This document shows, in pieces, positions 1-8,005 of a stretch of 64,000 nt of DNA (positions are counted from its first letter, which is position 1; every line of letters begins with the position of its first letter). Made by a program: the position numbers and the translations under genes. Location of the stretch: positions 1 through 64,000 of the forward strand of contig CAXTAO010000001.1 in the NCBI GenBank assembly GCA_964242625.1, written 5' to 3'. This DNA is from JASLDZ01 sp964242625. Lineage in GTDB: Bacteria > Pseudomonadota > Alphaproteobacteria > Caulobacterales > Caulobacteraceae. The notes under the pieces were generated by a model, which did not search any database, was not told the origin of the DNA, and saw only the letters and a list, made by a program, of their open reading frames with translations.

Positions 1-1049
1 AGGAGATCAACGGCGTGCGCATCATCGGCATCGACGTGCCGGGCTTCGGCGTGCCCACCCACGCGGAAGCCAAGGACGTGCTGGCGGGCGCCATGCTCGC
101 CTACGCCCGGCGCGAGGCCGAGGCGGGCCCGGTGCAGGCCCCGGCGCTGCAGAGCGACCGTCCGACCGTCACGCTCCTCGGCGAGATGTTCCCCGCCGAT
201 CCCGTAGGGATCGGCATGATGCTGGAGCCCATGGGCCTGGCCGCGGGCCCTGTCGTGCCGACGCGCGAGTGGCGCGAGCTCTACGCCGCCCTCGACTGCG
301 CGGCGGTGGCGGCGATCCACCCGTTCTACACCGCCAGCGTGCGCGAGTTCGCCGCCGCGGGACGCAAGGTCGTGGGCTCGGCCCCGGTCGGTCGCGATGG
401 GACGGCCGCTTGGCTCGACGCGATTGGCGACGCCTGCGGGATCGCGCGAGCACAGGTCGACGCGGCCAAGAACAAGGTGCTGGGCGCGATCACGGGGGCG
501 CTCGCGGCCAAGCCGGTCAGCGGCCGCATCACCGTCTCCGGCTACGAGGGGTCCGAGCTCCTCGTCGCCCGTCTCCTGATCGAGTCCGGCGCGCAGGTGC
601 CCTATGTCGGCACTGCCTGCCCGCAGACGGCGTGGAGCGAGCCTGATCATCAGTGGCTCGACGCCCACGGCTGCCGCGTGAAGTTCCGCGCCTCGTTGGA
701 GGACGACCTCGCCGCCTTCGCCGAGCACGGCCCCGACCTCGCCATCGGCACCACCCCCGTAGTGCAGCACGCCAAGGAGCGCTCGGTCCCGGCGCTCTAC
801 TTCACCAACCTGATCTCCGCGCGGCCGCTGATGGGCGTGGCGGGGGCGGGCTCCCTTGCGCAGGTGGTCAACGCCGCCATGGCCAACCGCGCGCGCTTCG
901 ACCGGATGAGCGCCTTCTTCGAGGGCGTGGGTACGGGCGACGCGGCGGGCGTCTGGGAAGACGTTCCGACCGCTCGGCCCGAGTTCAAGGCGCGCTACGC
1001 CCGCCAGGCCGCCGCGTCGCGCGCCGCCGAGGAAGCGGTGGGCACATGA
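1..1049 (+). CDS. bchY: Chlorophyllide a reductase subunit Y (C-terminal part, cut by window start)
   Basis: BchY is part of the catalytic BchYZ component of the nitrogenase-like chlorophyllide a reductase, which reduces ring B on the way to bacteriochlorophyll a. The reading frame is open from base 3 and runs 348 codons to a TGA. Family members are near 500 residues, so about 150 N-terminal residues, including the expected iron-sulfur cysteines, lie outside the window. The visible part shows the nitrogenase-like fold, with stretches such as GEMFPADPVGIGMM, SGYEGSELL and ALYFTNLISARPLMG. The stop overlaps the bchZ start as ATGA, so the two subunits are translationally coupled. The order bchY-bchZ-puf is the classic photosynthesis superoperon order. 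The GTG at base 15 is internal and not a real start. Confidence 0.93.
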   Translation, partial: EINGVRIIGIDVPGFGVPTHAEAKDVLAGAMLAYARREAEAGPVQAPALQSDRPTVTLLGEMFPADPVGIGMMLEPMGLAAGPVVPTREWRELYAALDCAAVAAIHPFYTASVREFAAAGRKVVGSAPVGRDGTAAWLDAIGDACGIARAQVDAAKNKVLGAITGALAAKPVSGRITVSGYEGSELLVARLLIESGAQVPYVGTACPQTAWSEPDHQWLDAHGCRVKFRASLEDDLAAFAEHGPDLAIGTTPVVQHAKERSVPALYFTNLISARPLMGVAGAGSLAQVVNAAMANRARFDRMSAFFEGVGTGDAAGVWEDVPTARPEFKARYARQAAASRAAEEAVGT

Positions 1050-2503
1050 CGCTCGTCCTCGATCACGACAGGGCCGGCGGATACTGGGGCGCGGTCTACG
1101 CCTTCACCGCAATCAAGGGTCTGCAGGTCGTCATCGACGGCCCGGTGGGTTGCGAGAACCTGCCGGTCACGAGCGTCCTCCACTACACCGACGCGCTCCC
1201 GCCCCACGAGCTGCCCATCGTCGTCACGGGTCTCGGCGAGGAGGAGCTCGGCAAGACGGGGACCGAGGGCGCCATGCGCCGCGCCCGCGCCGTGCTCGAC
1301 CCCGACCTGCCGGCGGTGGTGGTCACGGGCTCGATCGCCGAGATGATCGGCGGCGGGGTCACGCCGCAGGGCGCCAATGTCGTGCGCTTTCTCCCGCGCA
1401 CCATCGACGAGGACCAGTGGCAGAGCGCTGACAGGGCGTTGACCTGGCTGTGGACGCAGTTCGGCCCAAAGAAAGGGCCGCCCAAACCACGCGATCGTGA
1501 GACCGGCGCCCGGCCGAAGGTCAACATCGTCGGCGCCACCTACGGCATGTTCAACCTGGCGAGCGACCTGCACGAGGTGCGTCGTCTGATCGAGGGGATC
1601 GGCGCGGAGGTCAACATGGTGTTCCCGCTGGGAAGCCACCTCGCCGACATCCGCCGCCTGGGCGAGGCCGACGTCAACGTCTGCCTCTACCGCGAATTCG
1701 GGCGCGGTCTCTGCGAAACGCTGGAGCGCCCGTACCTGCAGGCCCCCATCGGCGTCGAGCAGACCACGCGCTTCCTCCGTGCGCTGGGCGAACTCACGGG
1801 CCTCGATCCCGAGCCGTTCATCACGCGCGAAAAGCACACCACGCTCAAGCCCGTGTGGGACCTGTGGCGCTCGGTGACGCAGGACTTCTTCGGTACCGCC
1901 AGCTTCGCGGTGGTGGCCACCGACACCTACGCTCGGGGCCTGCGCGGCTTCCTCGAGGGCGACCTCGGCCTGCCGTGCACCTTCGCGGTGAGCCGCACGG
2001 CTGGCGCGAAGCCCGACAATGTCGAGGTTCGCCGCCTCGTGCGCGAGCGGCCGCCGCTCGTGCTGTTCGGCAGCTTCAACGAGCGCATGTATGCGGCGGA
2101 GGCCGGCTCGCGCGCGACCTGGATACCCGCGAGCTTCCCCCTGGCGGTGGTGCGTCGCCACACGGGCACGCCGTTCATGGGCTACGCGGGCGCGACCTTC
2201 CTCGTGCAGGAGGTCTGCAACGCGCTGTTCGACGCGCTCTTCCACATCCTCCCGCTCGCCCAGACCCTGGACGCGGCCGAGCCCACGCCCGCGCGCCGCC
2301 ACGTCGAGCTTCTGTGGGACGACGAGGCGAAGGCCGCGCTCGACGCCATCGTCGAGGCCGAGCCCGTGCTCGTGCGCATCTCAGCGGCCAAGCGGCTGCG
2401 CGACGCGGCGGAGCGTAGCGCCCGGCTGGCGGGGGAGGGGCGCGTCTCCACCGCGCGCATGCGCGCCGCCCAGGCCGCCGTGGTCGCGGGGCGGGCGGCA
2501 TGA
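1046..2503 (+). CDS. bchZ: Chlorophyllide a reductase subunit Z
   Basis: BchZ partners BchY in chlorophyllide a reductase and receives electrons from the BchX iron protein. The start is the ATG inside the ATGA overlap with bchY, giving 485 residues, the normal family length; an open frame further upstream is just read-through of the bchY region. Cys36 in the motif GPVGCENLP is the expected cluster ligand. Other conserved stretches are VVVTGSIAEMIGGG, YGMFNLASDLHEVRRL and PFMGYAGATFLVQE. bchX and bchC would be expected before bchY, outside this window. A 183-bp gap rich in inverted repeats separates bchZ from pufB, and it contains no pufQ. Confidence 0.95.
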   Translation: MTLVLDHDRAGGYWGAVYAFTAIKGLQVVIDGPVGCENLPVTSVLHYTDALPPHELPIVVTGLGEEELGKTGTEGAMRRARAVLDPDLPAVVVTGSIAEMIGGGVTPQGANVVRFLPRTIDEDQWQSADRALTWLWTQFGPKKGPPKPRDRETGARPKVNIVGATYGMFNLASDLHEVRRLIEGIGAEVNMVFPLGSHLADIRRLGEADVNVCLYREFGRGLCETLERPYLQAPIGVEQTTRFLRALGELTGLDPEPFITREKHTTLKPVWDLWRSVTQDFFGTASFAVVATDTYARGLRGFLEGDLGLPCTFAVSRTAGAKPDNVEVRRLVRERPPLVLFGSFNERMYAAEAGSRATWIPASFPLAVVRRHTGTPFMGYAGATFLVQEVCNALFDALFHILPLAQTLDAAEPTPARRHVELLWDDEAKAALDAIVEAEPVLVRISAAKRLRDAAERSARLAGEGRVSTARMRAAQAAVVAGRAA

Positions 2504-2595
2504 CGCGCCTCGCCGCCTCGAATTTCGGACGGAGCACGCCGCATCGGTGCGCCCTGTCCTTCCGAGTTTCGGTTTCGCATTCGCGGGGCCGGATG

Positions 2596-2659
2596 CGTCA
2601 CGACGATTGTCGTCGTGACGACGAGCGTCGTCCTGTCCCGTCCGCAAATGGTCGGGACA
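2596..2659 (+). repeat. Cluster of three inverted repeats between bchZ and pufB
   Basis: Three perfect inverted repeats lie in a row. The first has 11-bp arms at 2596-2606 and 2610-2620 (CGTCACGACGA, TTG, TCGTCGTGACG). The second has 7-bp arms at 2617-2623 and 2626-2632 (GACGACG, AG, CGTCGTC) and shares bases with the right arm of the first, so only one of the two can form at a time. The third has 7-bp arms at 2634-2640 and 2653-2659 (TGTCCCG, N12, CGGGACA). They end 27 bp before the pufB ATG. They could be RNA stem-loops that set puf mRNA processing or stability, or operators for a dimeric regulator. Sequence alone does not decide. Confidence 0.7.
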
Positions 2660-2686
2660 CGGCGATGCGGAGGTAAGGAGAAGCAA

Positions 2687-2917
2687 ATGGTGGAACGAGA
2701 CCATGCCACCGCCAGCCTTTCCGGACTGAGCGAAGCCGAAGCCAAGGAGTTCCACAAGATTTTTGTGGCGAGCTTCATTGGGTTCACGCTGATCGCGATC
2801 GTGGCTCACATCCTCGTATGGAACTGGCGGCCGTGGCTGCCCGGACCCAACGGGTATGCCGAGCTCACCGATCACGTGAGGCTGGCTCACCAGTCACTCA
2901 TGTCGTTCCTGGCATAA
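2687..2917 (+). CDS. pufB: Light-harvesting LH1 beta polypeptide with long C-terminal tail
   Basis: PufB is the beta chain of the core antenna that rings the reaction centre in the inner membrane. The start at 2687 is chosen because AAGGAG lies a few bases upstream and the antenna domain begins directly after it. The 76-residue product has an acidic N-terminal stretch, one membrane helix and the A37-x3-H41 motif; His41 is the bacteriochlorophyll ligand, followed by WNWRPW at 45-50. Rhodobacter-type beta chains end near this WRPW. This one continues with about 26 residues (LPGPNGYAELTDHVR and on) on the periplasmic side. pufA follows 12 bp after the stop. Confidence 0.93.
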   Translation: MVERDHATASLSGLSEAEAKEFHKIFVASFIGFTLIAIVAHILVWNWRPWLPGPNGYAELTDHVRLAHQSLMSFLA

Positions 2918-2929
2918 GGGAGAAGAGAC

Positions 2930-3124
2930 ATGTGGAGAGTTTGGCTTCTATTCGACCCGCGTCGTGCCTTGATCGGGTTGTTCGCATTCCTGTTGACGCT
3001 GGCGTTGCTGATCCACTTCATCCTGCTCAGCACGCCTCGCTTCAACTGGATCGAAGGACCCACGATGAAGAAGCCGGCCGCGGCGGCCCAACTGAGCCCG
3101 AGCGATCCGGCCAGATTGGGATGA
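2930..3124 (+). CDS. pufA: Light-harvesting LH1 alpha polypeptide
   Basis: PufA pairs with PufB in the LH1 ring. The 64-residue chain shows the hallmark MWRVWLLFDPRR start, a membrane helix and A25-x3-H29, where His29 ligates bacteriochlorophyll. The motif LLSTPRFNW follows at 32-40. The last 20 or so residues (KKPAAAAQ region) form a soluble periplasmic tail. GGGAGAAGAG lies just before the ATG as ribosome-binding site. A strong RNA hairpin begins 11 bases after the stop. Confidence 0.94.
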   Translation: MWRVWLLFDPRRALIGLFAFLLTLALLIHFILLSTPRFNWIEGPTMKKPAAAAQLSPSDPARLG

Positions 3125-3134
3125 CGAGAGCGGC

Positions 3135-3169
3135 GGCGGGCGGTTCCGGGGCGACCCGGGCCGTCCGCC
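3135..3169 (+). ncRNA. Stable stem-loop in the pufA-pufL intercistronic region
   Basis: Arms GGCGGGCGG (3135-3143) and CCGTCCGCC (3161-3169) give nine pairs with one G-U. An inner stem CCGGG (3146-3150) with CCCGG (3155-3159) is capped by GCGA, a GNRA tetraloop, after a small internal loop. No U-run follows, so it is not an ordinary terminator. In Rhodobacter puf mRNA, a hairpin at this position protects the pufBA segment from 3' decay, which makes antenna protein more abundant than reaction centre. Position and shape suggest the same role here (inference). Confidence 0.75.
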
Positions 3170-3227
3170 ACCGGATCTTCAACGCGGCCCGCTCACGCGC
3201 GTCGCAACCGGGGCGGGAGGCTCCACC

Positions 3228-4055
3228 ATGGCGTTGCTGAGCTTCGAACGAAAATACCGGGTTCGAGGGGGCACGCTCGTCGGCGGCGACCTGTTCGACT
3301 TCTGGGTAGGTCCTTTCTACGTCGGCTTCTTCGGCGTGACCTCCGCCTTCTTCGCTTTCCTCGGAACTGCACTGATTATCTACGGCGCGGCCATGGGTCC
3401 GACGTGGAACATCTGGCGCATCAACATCTCGCCGCCCGACGTCAGCTACGGCCTGGCGCTCGCGCCTTTCGCCGAGGGCGGGCTTTGGCAGGCGATCACC
3501 GTCTGCGCCCTGGGCGCATTCAGTTCCTGGGCGCTGCGCGAGGTGGAGATCTCGCGCAAGCTGGGCATCGGTCTGCACGTACCCTTCGCCTTCGGCGTGG
3601 CGATTTTCGCATACTTCACCCTGCAGGTGATCCGGCCGGTGCTCCTGGGCGCCTGGGGCAACGCTTTTCCCTACGGCATCTTCTCCCACCTCGAGTGGGT
3701 GTCGAACACGGGCTACAAGTACCTGAACTTCCACTACAACCCTGCACACATGATCGCGGTGTCGTTCTTCTTCGCGACGACGTTGGCGCTGTCCCTGCAC
3801 GGCGGCCTCATCCTGTCGGCGGTCAATCCCGGCAAGGGCGGGACGGTGAAGACGCCCGAGCACGAGGATACCTTCTTCCGCGACGTGATGGGCTATTCGG
3901 TCGGCACGCTCGGCATCCACCGCGTGGGGCTGTTCCTCGCGCTGTCCGCCGGGGTCTGGAGCGCGATCTGCATCGTGATCTCGGGGCCGGTTTGGGCCAA
4001 CGGCTGGCCCGAGTGGTGGAACTGGTGGCGCAACCTGCCGATCTGGTCTCAGTAA
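3228..4055 (+). CDS. pufL: Photosynthetic reaction centre L subunit
   Basis: PufL is the L subunit of the type-II reaction centre, a five-helix inner-membrane protein that binds the special pair, accessory bacteriochlorophyll, bacteriopheophytin and the QB quinone. The 275-residue length is normal. Key residues are present one position later than in Rhodobacter sphaeroides: H154 (HLEW, accessory pigment), H174 (NPAH, special pair), H191 and H231 (non-haem iron), and E213/D214 near QB. The start ATG at 3228 is preceded by GGGAGG. pufM follows 17 bp downstream in the same operon. Confidence 0.97.
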   Translation: MALLSFERKYRVRGGTLVGGDLFDFWVGPFYVGFFGVTSAFFAFLGTALIIYGAAMGPTWNIWRINISPPDVSYGLALAPFAEGGLWQAITVCALGAFSSWALREVEISRKLGIGLHVPFAFGVAIFAYFTLQVIRPVLLGAWGNAFPYGIFSHLEWVSNTGYKYLNFHYNPAHMIAVSFFFATTLALSLHGGLILSAVNPGKGGTVKTPEHEDTFFRDVMGYSVGTLGIHRVGLFLALSAGVWSAICIVISGPVWANGWPEWWNWWRNLPIWSQ

Positions 4056-4072
4056 GAAGGGCGCGAAGCACA

Positions 4073-4999
4073 ATGGCCGCCTATCAGAACATCTTCACCC
4101 AGATCCAGGTCCGAGGACCGGCGGAGCGAGGCGTGGCGCTTCCCGCCGCGGACCTTCCCCGCACCGAGGGCGTGGTCTTCAACCGCTTCCTGGGATGGCT
4201 GGGCAACGCCCAGGTCGGTCCGATCCACCTCGGCCTTACCGGCGTGCTCTCGCTCGTGTGCGGGTTCATCGCCTTCGAGGTCATCGGCCTCAACATGTGG
4301 GCGTCGGTCGGCTGGGACCCCGTGCAGTTCCTGCGCCAGCTGCCCTGGCTTTCGCTGCAGCCGCCGGGGCCGGAGTACGGCCTGAAGATCCTGCCGCCGT
4401 TGCAGGAAGGCGGCTGGTGGCTGATCGCGGGCTTCTTCCTGACCACCTCCGTCCTCCTGTGGTGGACGCGGACCTACCGGCGCGCGAAGGCGCTCGGCAT
4501 GGGCACGCACGTGCCATGGGCCTTCGCCGCGGCGATCTGGCTCTACCTCGTGCTGGGCTTCATCCGTCCCGTGCTGATGGGTAGCTGGAGCGAGGCGGTG
4601 CCGTTCGGCATCTTCCCGCACCTGGACTGGGTCGGCGCGTTCTCGATCCGCTACGGCAACCTGTTCTACGATCCGTTCCACTGCCTGGCGATCGTCTTCC
4701 TCTACGGGTCGACGCTGCTGTTCGCCATGCACGCGGCGACGGTGCTGGCGATCAGCCGCTACGGCGGAGACCGCGAGATCGAGCAGATCACCGACCGCGG
4801 GACGGCGTTCGAGCGCGGCGCCCTGTTCTGGCGCTGGACCATGGGCTTCAACGCCACCGCCGAGTCGATCCACCGGTGGGCCTGGTGGTTCGCGGTGCTG
4901 ACGCCGGTGACCGGCGGGCTCGGCATCCTCCTCACCGGCACGGTGGTGGACGACTGGCACGCCTGGGCGGTGCTCCACCACTACGCCTACAGCCAGTAA
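4073..4999 (+). CDS. pufM: Photosynthetic reaction centre M subunit
   Basis: PufM forms the reaction-centre heterodimer with PufL and holds the QA site. The ATG at 4073 follows AGAAGG; upstream open frame is pufL read in another phase. The 308-residue chain keeps H183 (FPHLDW), H203 (DPFHCL), Y211 (the equivalent of Y210, which tunes primary charge separation), H220, E235 and H267 (ESIHRW), the last four residues of the iron site being intact. It stops at HHYAYSQ without a long extension. No pufC, the bound tetrahaem cytochrome gene, follows; the next gene, tspO, faces pufM. Confidence 0.97.
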   Translation: MAAYQNIFTQIQVRGPAERGVALPAADLPRTEGVVFNRFLGWLGNAQVGPIHLGLTGVLSLVCGFIAFEVIGLNMWASVGWDPVQFLRQLPWLSLQPPGPEYGLKILPPLQEGGWWLIAGFFLTTSVLLWWTRTYRRAKALGMGTHVPWAFAAAIWLYLVLGFIRPVLMGSWSEAVPFGIFPHLDWVGAFSIRYGNLFYDPFHCLAIVFLYGSTLLFAMHAATVLAISRYGGDREIEQITDRGTAFERGALFWRWTMGFNATAESIHRWAWWFAVLTPVTGGLGILLTGTVVDDWHAWAVLHHYAYSQ

Positions 5000-5007
5000 G
5001 CGGCGCC

Positions 5008-5496
5008 TCAGGCCCGGGCGGTCGCGCCCGGGCCGAACGGCGCGTTCAGCCTTACGATGGCGGCGTTCAGCACCACGGCGAACGCGACCCAGGCGAGATA
5101 GGGCGCGAGGAGCCAAGGACCGATCGCCGTGTAGGGCGCTACGGCGAAGATCAGACCCAGCACCGACAGCCAAAGCAGGGGCGCTTCGACCAGCGCCCAG
5201 TCGGGCCGCTTCAAGGTGAAGAACAAGGGGCTCCAAAGCGCGTGCAGCACCATGTTGATCCCGTAGGCCGCACCGATACGCCAGCGCGCCGCGGTGTCAG
5301 GCGCATGCGTCCACGCCAGCACCCCCGCCCACGCGGCGAGCGCGAGGATCACGGTCCAGGCCGGTCCAAAGAGCCAGTTCGGTGGGTTCCAGGGAGGTTT
5401 GCGCAGCGCCGCGTACCAGGCGCCGACCTGCGTCATCAGCCCGCCGACGGCCAGGAGGCCCACGGTCAGGAGGGCGGCGACGACGATCGTGGACAT
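5008..5496 (-). CDS. tspO: TspO/MBR family tryptophan-rich sensory protein
   Basis: TspO (CrtK) is a five-helix membrane protein that binds porphyrins and, in Rhodobacter, damps photosynthesis gene expression in response to oxygen. The start at 5496 gives 162 residues; an in-frame extension upstream lacks hydrophobic character. Family signs are KPPWNPPNWLFGPAWTVI after the first helix, the aromatic-rich helices and LWSPLFF. It converges on pufM with 8 bp between stops, so it may read against the puf operon. Its place beside puf fits a role in tetrapyrrole or photosynthesis control, which is inferred from the family. Confidence 0.92.
   Translation of the reverse strand: MSTIVVAALLTVGLLAVGGLMTQVGAWYAALRKPPWNPPNWLFGPAWTVILALAAWAGVLAWTHAPDTAARWRIGAAYGINMVLHALWSPLFFTLKRPDWALVEAPLLWLSVLGLIFAVAPYTAIGPWLLAPYLAWVAFAVVLNAAIVRLNAPFGPGATARA
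5011..5034. terminator. 10-bp GC hairpin at the pufM/tspO convergence
   Basis: GGCCCGGGCG (5011-5020) and CGCCCGGGCC (5025-5034) form a perfect 10-bp stem with the loop GTCG, 11 bases after the pufM stop and inside the 3' end of tspO. There is no T-run on either side, so intrinsic termination is uncertain. It could stop convergent transcription or protect the pufM mRNA end. Confidence 0.5.
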
Positions 5497-5615
5497 GGGA
5501 TGGAGACCTCCGCGTCCAGCCGGAACGGCGGGATGAGGGCGGCGTTGCAGTTTGCGAACAAAAGCCGGGACGCGGCGCCGTGCGCCGTCCACCGAAGCCG
5601 AACAGGGAGACGGTC

Positions 5616-6128
5616 ATGCGCCCATCTACATTGACGCTCGGCATCGCCGCGCTCGCCGCGTTCCAGGTGGGCGCGCCGCACGCGCTCGCCGCCGCCAAGC
5701 CGAGCGCCCAGGCTGCGAGCTGCGCCGACTCGGCGCGCCGGCAGGGCCTGACCGGGAGCCAGCGCGCCGAATTCGAGCGCACATGCCTCAAGGGCCCGCT
5801 CGCGTCCACGCGGCCCACGGCCCCGACGGCGGCCTCCAAGGAGTCGCAGGCCGTCACCAAGCCGAGCGGCGTGGACCGCACTACCCGCACGCGCCAGTGC
5901 GCAGACGAAGCCGATCGCAAGCATCTCGCCGACAAGGAGCGCAAGGCGTTCCAGCTGTCGTGCCTCGCCACCGCGGGACCCGTCAGCGAAGGCGAGACGG
6001 GGACGCGGCAGCCGCACCCCGCGCACCAGATCAAGGGCATCGGCGTCAACAACTACAAGCCCGACGCTAAGGCGGCGCATTCGGCGCCCGACCACGACCC
6101 GCCGCCCGCCGCCAAGCCGCAGCGCTGA
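5616..6128 (+). CDS. Secreted PsiF-repeat protein
   Basis: This 170-residue protein begins with a signal peptide ending near HALAAA. It carries two PsiF-type repeats: CADSARRQGL-x-GSQRAEFERTCL at about 34-60 and CADEADRKHL-x-DKERKAFQLSCL at about 92-117. Each has the C-x(22-26)-C spacing expected for a disulfide-paired helical hairpin. PsiF repeats are named after a phosphate-starvation protein of E. coli; their biochemical role is unknown. The tail is rich in Pro, His and Lys. GGGAG sits six bases before the ATG. It is divergent from tspO. Confidence 0.75.
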   Translation: MRPSTLTLGIAALAAFQVGAPHALAAAKPSAQAASCADSARRQGLTGSQRAEFERTCLKGPLASTRPTAPTAASKESQAVTKPSGVDRTTRTRQCADEADRKHLADKERKAFQLSCLATAGPVSEGETGTRQPHPAHQIKGIGVNNYKPDAKAAHSAPDHDPPPAAKPQR

Positions 6129-6163
6129 CGCGCATGGGCTGACGGCGGCGCGCCCCGGCGAGC

Positions 6164-7885
6164 TCAGCCTGCGGCGCCTCGCCGCTTGAAGCCCGTCTGC
6201 CGCGGGGCGCCGCGGGCCGCGGGTCTGGCCGCGCGCTTCGGGGTGTCGCCGCGAGACCGCTCGCGCTGAGGGTCGTAGGCGTCGGCCGCGTCCACGGGCA
6301 GGATGTCGGGCTCGCCTTCGCAGGCGCTGGCGCGCACGGCGGCTTCGAACCGCTCAGCCGCCTCGCGGCGAATCTCGAAGCGGGTCTCGTGCTCCAGCAC
6401 CCGGATAGCGCCGATCTCGCGCTTGGTGACGTCGCCGCGGCGACAGATAAGCGGCAGGAGCCAGCGCGCCTCCGCACGGCGGCGCCGGCCGAGGGGCACG
6501 GCGTACCAGGCCGAGTCCTCGAAGCCCGGCCGCGCGTCCGTCGTCCTGTCGGCGATGAAGGTCGCCGGGGGCGGCGGCGCGGCCAGCGAGACCTCCTCCG
6601 GGGCGGGCATGGCCGCGCGGCGACCCCCGACCAGGGCGGCCACCACCTCTTCGGGCGTCGCTCCCGCCAGAAGAGCGCGTGCGACGACGAGGTCGTCGTC
6701 CGCCGCATCGCCCGCGGGTCGCAGCTGATCGATCAGACGCGCCTGGTCGCGCTCGCGCACGTCGGCGGCGGAAGGCGGCGGACCCCAGTGCGCCTCGACG
6801 GCCGCCTCCCGCAGCAGGGCCTCCACGCGTCTGCGCTTGGGCGCCGGCACGACGAACGCCGACACGCCCTTGCGTCCGGCGCGCCCCGTGCGCCCCGACC
6901 GGTGTTGCAGCGCCTGGGCGTCGGTCGGCGGCTCGGCGTGGATCACGAGCTCGAGATCGGGGATGTCGATCCCCCGCGCCGCAACGTCGGTCGCCACGCA
7001 CACCCGCGCGCGCCGGTCGCGCAGGGCCTGCAGGGCGTGGGTGCGCTCGGCCTGGGTGAGCTCGCCCGAGAGCGCCACCACCGAGAAACCGCGCTCGAGC
7101 AGGCGGCCGTGGAGCCGGCGCACCGCCTCGCGGGTCGAGCAGAACACGAGCGTGCTCGCCGCTTCGTGGAACCGCAGGAGGTTGACGACCGCGCCCTCCA
7201 CGTCCCGGGGCTGCACGAGGACGGCGCGGTGCTCGATGTCGGCGTGGCCGCCCCCGTCTCCGACGCTGAGGCGCAGGGCGTCGGTCTGGTAGCGCCGAGC
7301 CAGCGCTAGGATGGGCTTGGGCAGGGTGGCCGAGAACAACAAGGTGCGCCGTTGCGGCGGCGTGGCGTCCAGGAGCGCCTCGAGCTCCTCGCGGAAGCCC
7401 AGGTCCAGCATCTCGTCGGCCTCGTCGAGCACGACAGCGCGCAGGCACGACAGGTCCAGTGCGCCGCGCGCAAGGTGGTCGCGCAGCCGGCCCGGCGTGC
7501 CGACCACGACGTGCACGCCCGCGCGCAGCGCGCGCTGCTCGCGGCGCGGCTCGGCCCCGCCGACGCATACGGTCACCTGCGCGCCCAGGTCGGCGTAGAG
7601 CCACTCCAGTTCGCGCGCGACCTGCAGAGCGAGCTCACGCGTAGGCGCCACGACGAGCGCCAGAGGCGCGCCGGCCCGCTCGGGCGTGGCGTCCTCGCCG
7701 ATGAGGTCGGCGGCCATGGCGAGGCCGTAGGCCACGGTCTTGCCCGACCCCGTGCGGGCGGAGACGAGGAGGTCGCGCCCGTTGGCCTGCGGATCGGCCA
7801 CCGCCGACTGGACGGGCGTGAGTTCGGCGTAGCCGCGCGCCGACAGCGCGCGCCCGATCGCTTCGGGCATGTGGGGGGCGAGCAT
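6164..7885 (-). CDS. DEAD-box ATP-dependent RNA helicase
   Basis: A 573-residue DEAD-box helicase that unwinds short RNA duplexes in ribosome assembly or RNA decay. All core motifs are visible: ARTGSGKT (43-50), PTRELALQ (81-88), GTPGRL (129-134), DEAD (154-157), SAT (185-187), then ATDVAARGID and HRSGRTGRAG in the second RecA domain. After the core there is a segment of about 200 residues, with RRGDVTKREIGAIRVLE resembling the DbpA/CsdA RNA-binding domain, and a basic tail (TPKRAARPAARGAPRQ). The ATG at 7885 is preferred over an upstream in-frame start because the Q-motif region begins close after it. No clear Shine-Dalgarno is seen. Confidence 0.93.
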   Translation of the reverse strand: MLAPHMPEAIGRALSARGYAELTPVQSAVADPQANGRDLLVSARTGSGKTVAYGLAMAADLIGEDATPERAGAPLALVVAPTRELALQVARELEWLYADLGAQVTVCVGGAEPRREQRALRAGVHVVVGTPGRLRDHLARGALDLSCLRAVVLDEADEMLDLGFREELEALLDATPPQRRTLLFSATLPKPILALARRYQTDALRLSVGDGGGHADIEHRAVLVQPRDVEGAVVNLLRFHEAASTLVFCSTREAVRRLHGRLLERGFSVVALSGELTQAERTHALQALRDRRARVCVATDVAARGIDIPDLELVIHAEPPTDAQALQHRSGRTGRAGRKGVSAFVVPAPKRRRVEALLREAAVEAHWGPPPSAADVRERDQARLIDQLRPAGDAADDDLVVARALLAGATPEEVVAALVGGRRAAMPAPEEVSLAAPPPPATFIADRTTDARPGFEDSAWYAVPLGRRRRAEARWLLPLICRRGDVTKREIGAIRVLEHETRFEIRREAAERFEAAVRASACEGEPDILPVDAADAYDPQRERSRGDTPKRAARPAARGAPRQTGFKRRGAAG

Positions 7886-8005
7886 TCGCGAGGGTTCCGG
7901 TGCGGCGGTTCGCGCCGTCACGGGCCGAACGGGAGCCGGTGAGATAGGCCCGCGGCCGCCCGTTCTCAACGCGTCAGGCCCGTGGCGGAACGCGGGCCGG
8001 ACGCT

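Noticed and set aside
653..1045. N-terminal extension of bchZ
   Set aside because: The open frame continues upstream but is out of phase with bchY coding; homology starts at the ATG in the ATGA overlap.
2634..2659. PpsR/CrtJ repressor site before pufB
   Set aside because: The repeat starts with TGT and ends with ACA, but 20 bases lie between them, not the 12 expected for this regulator.
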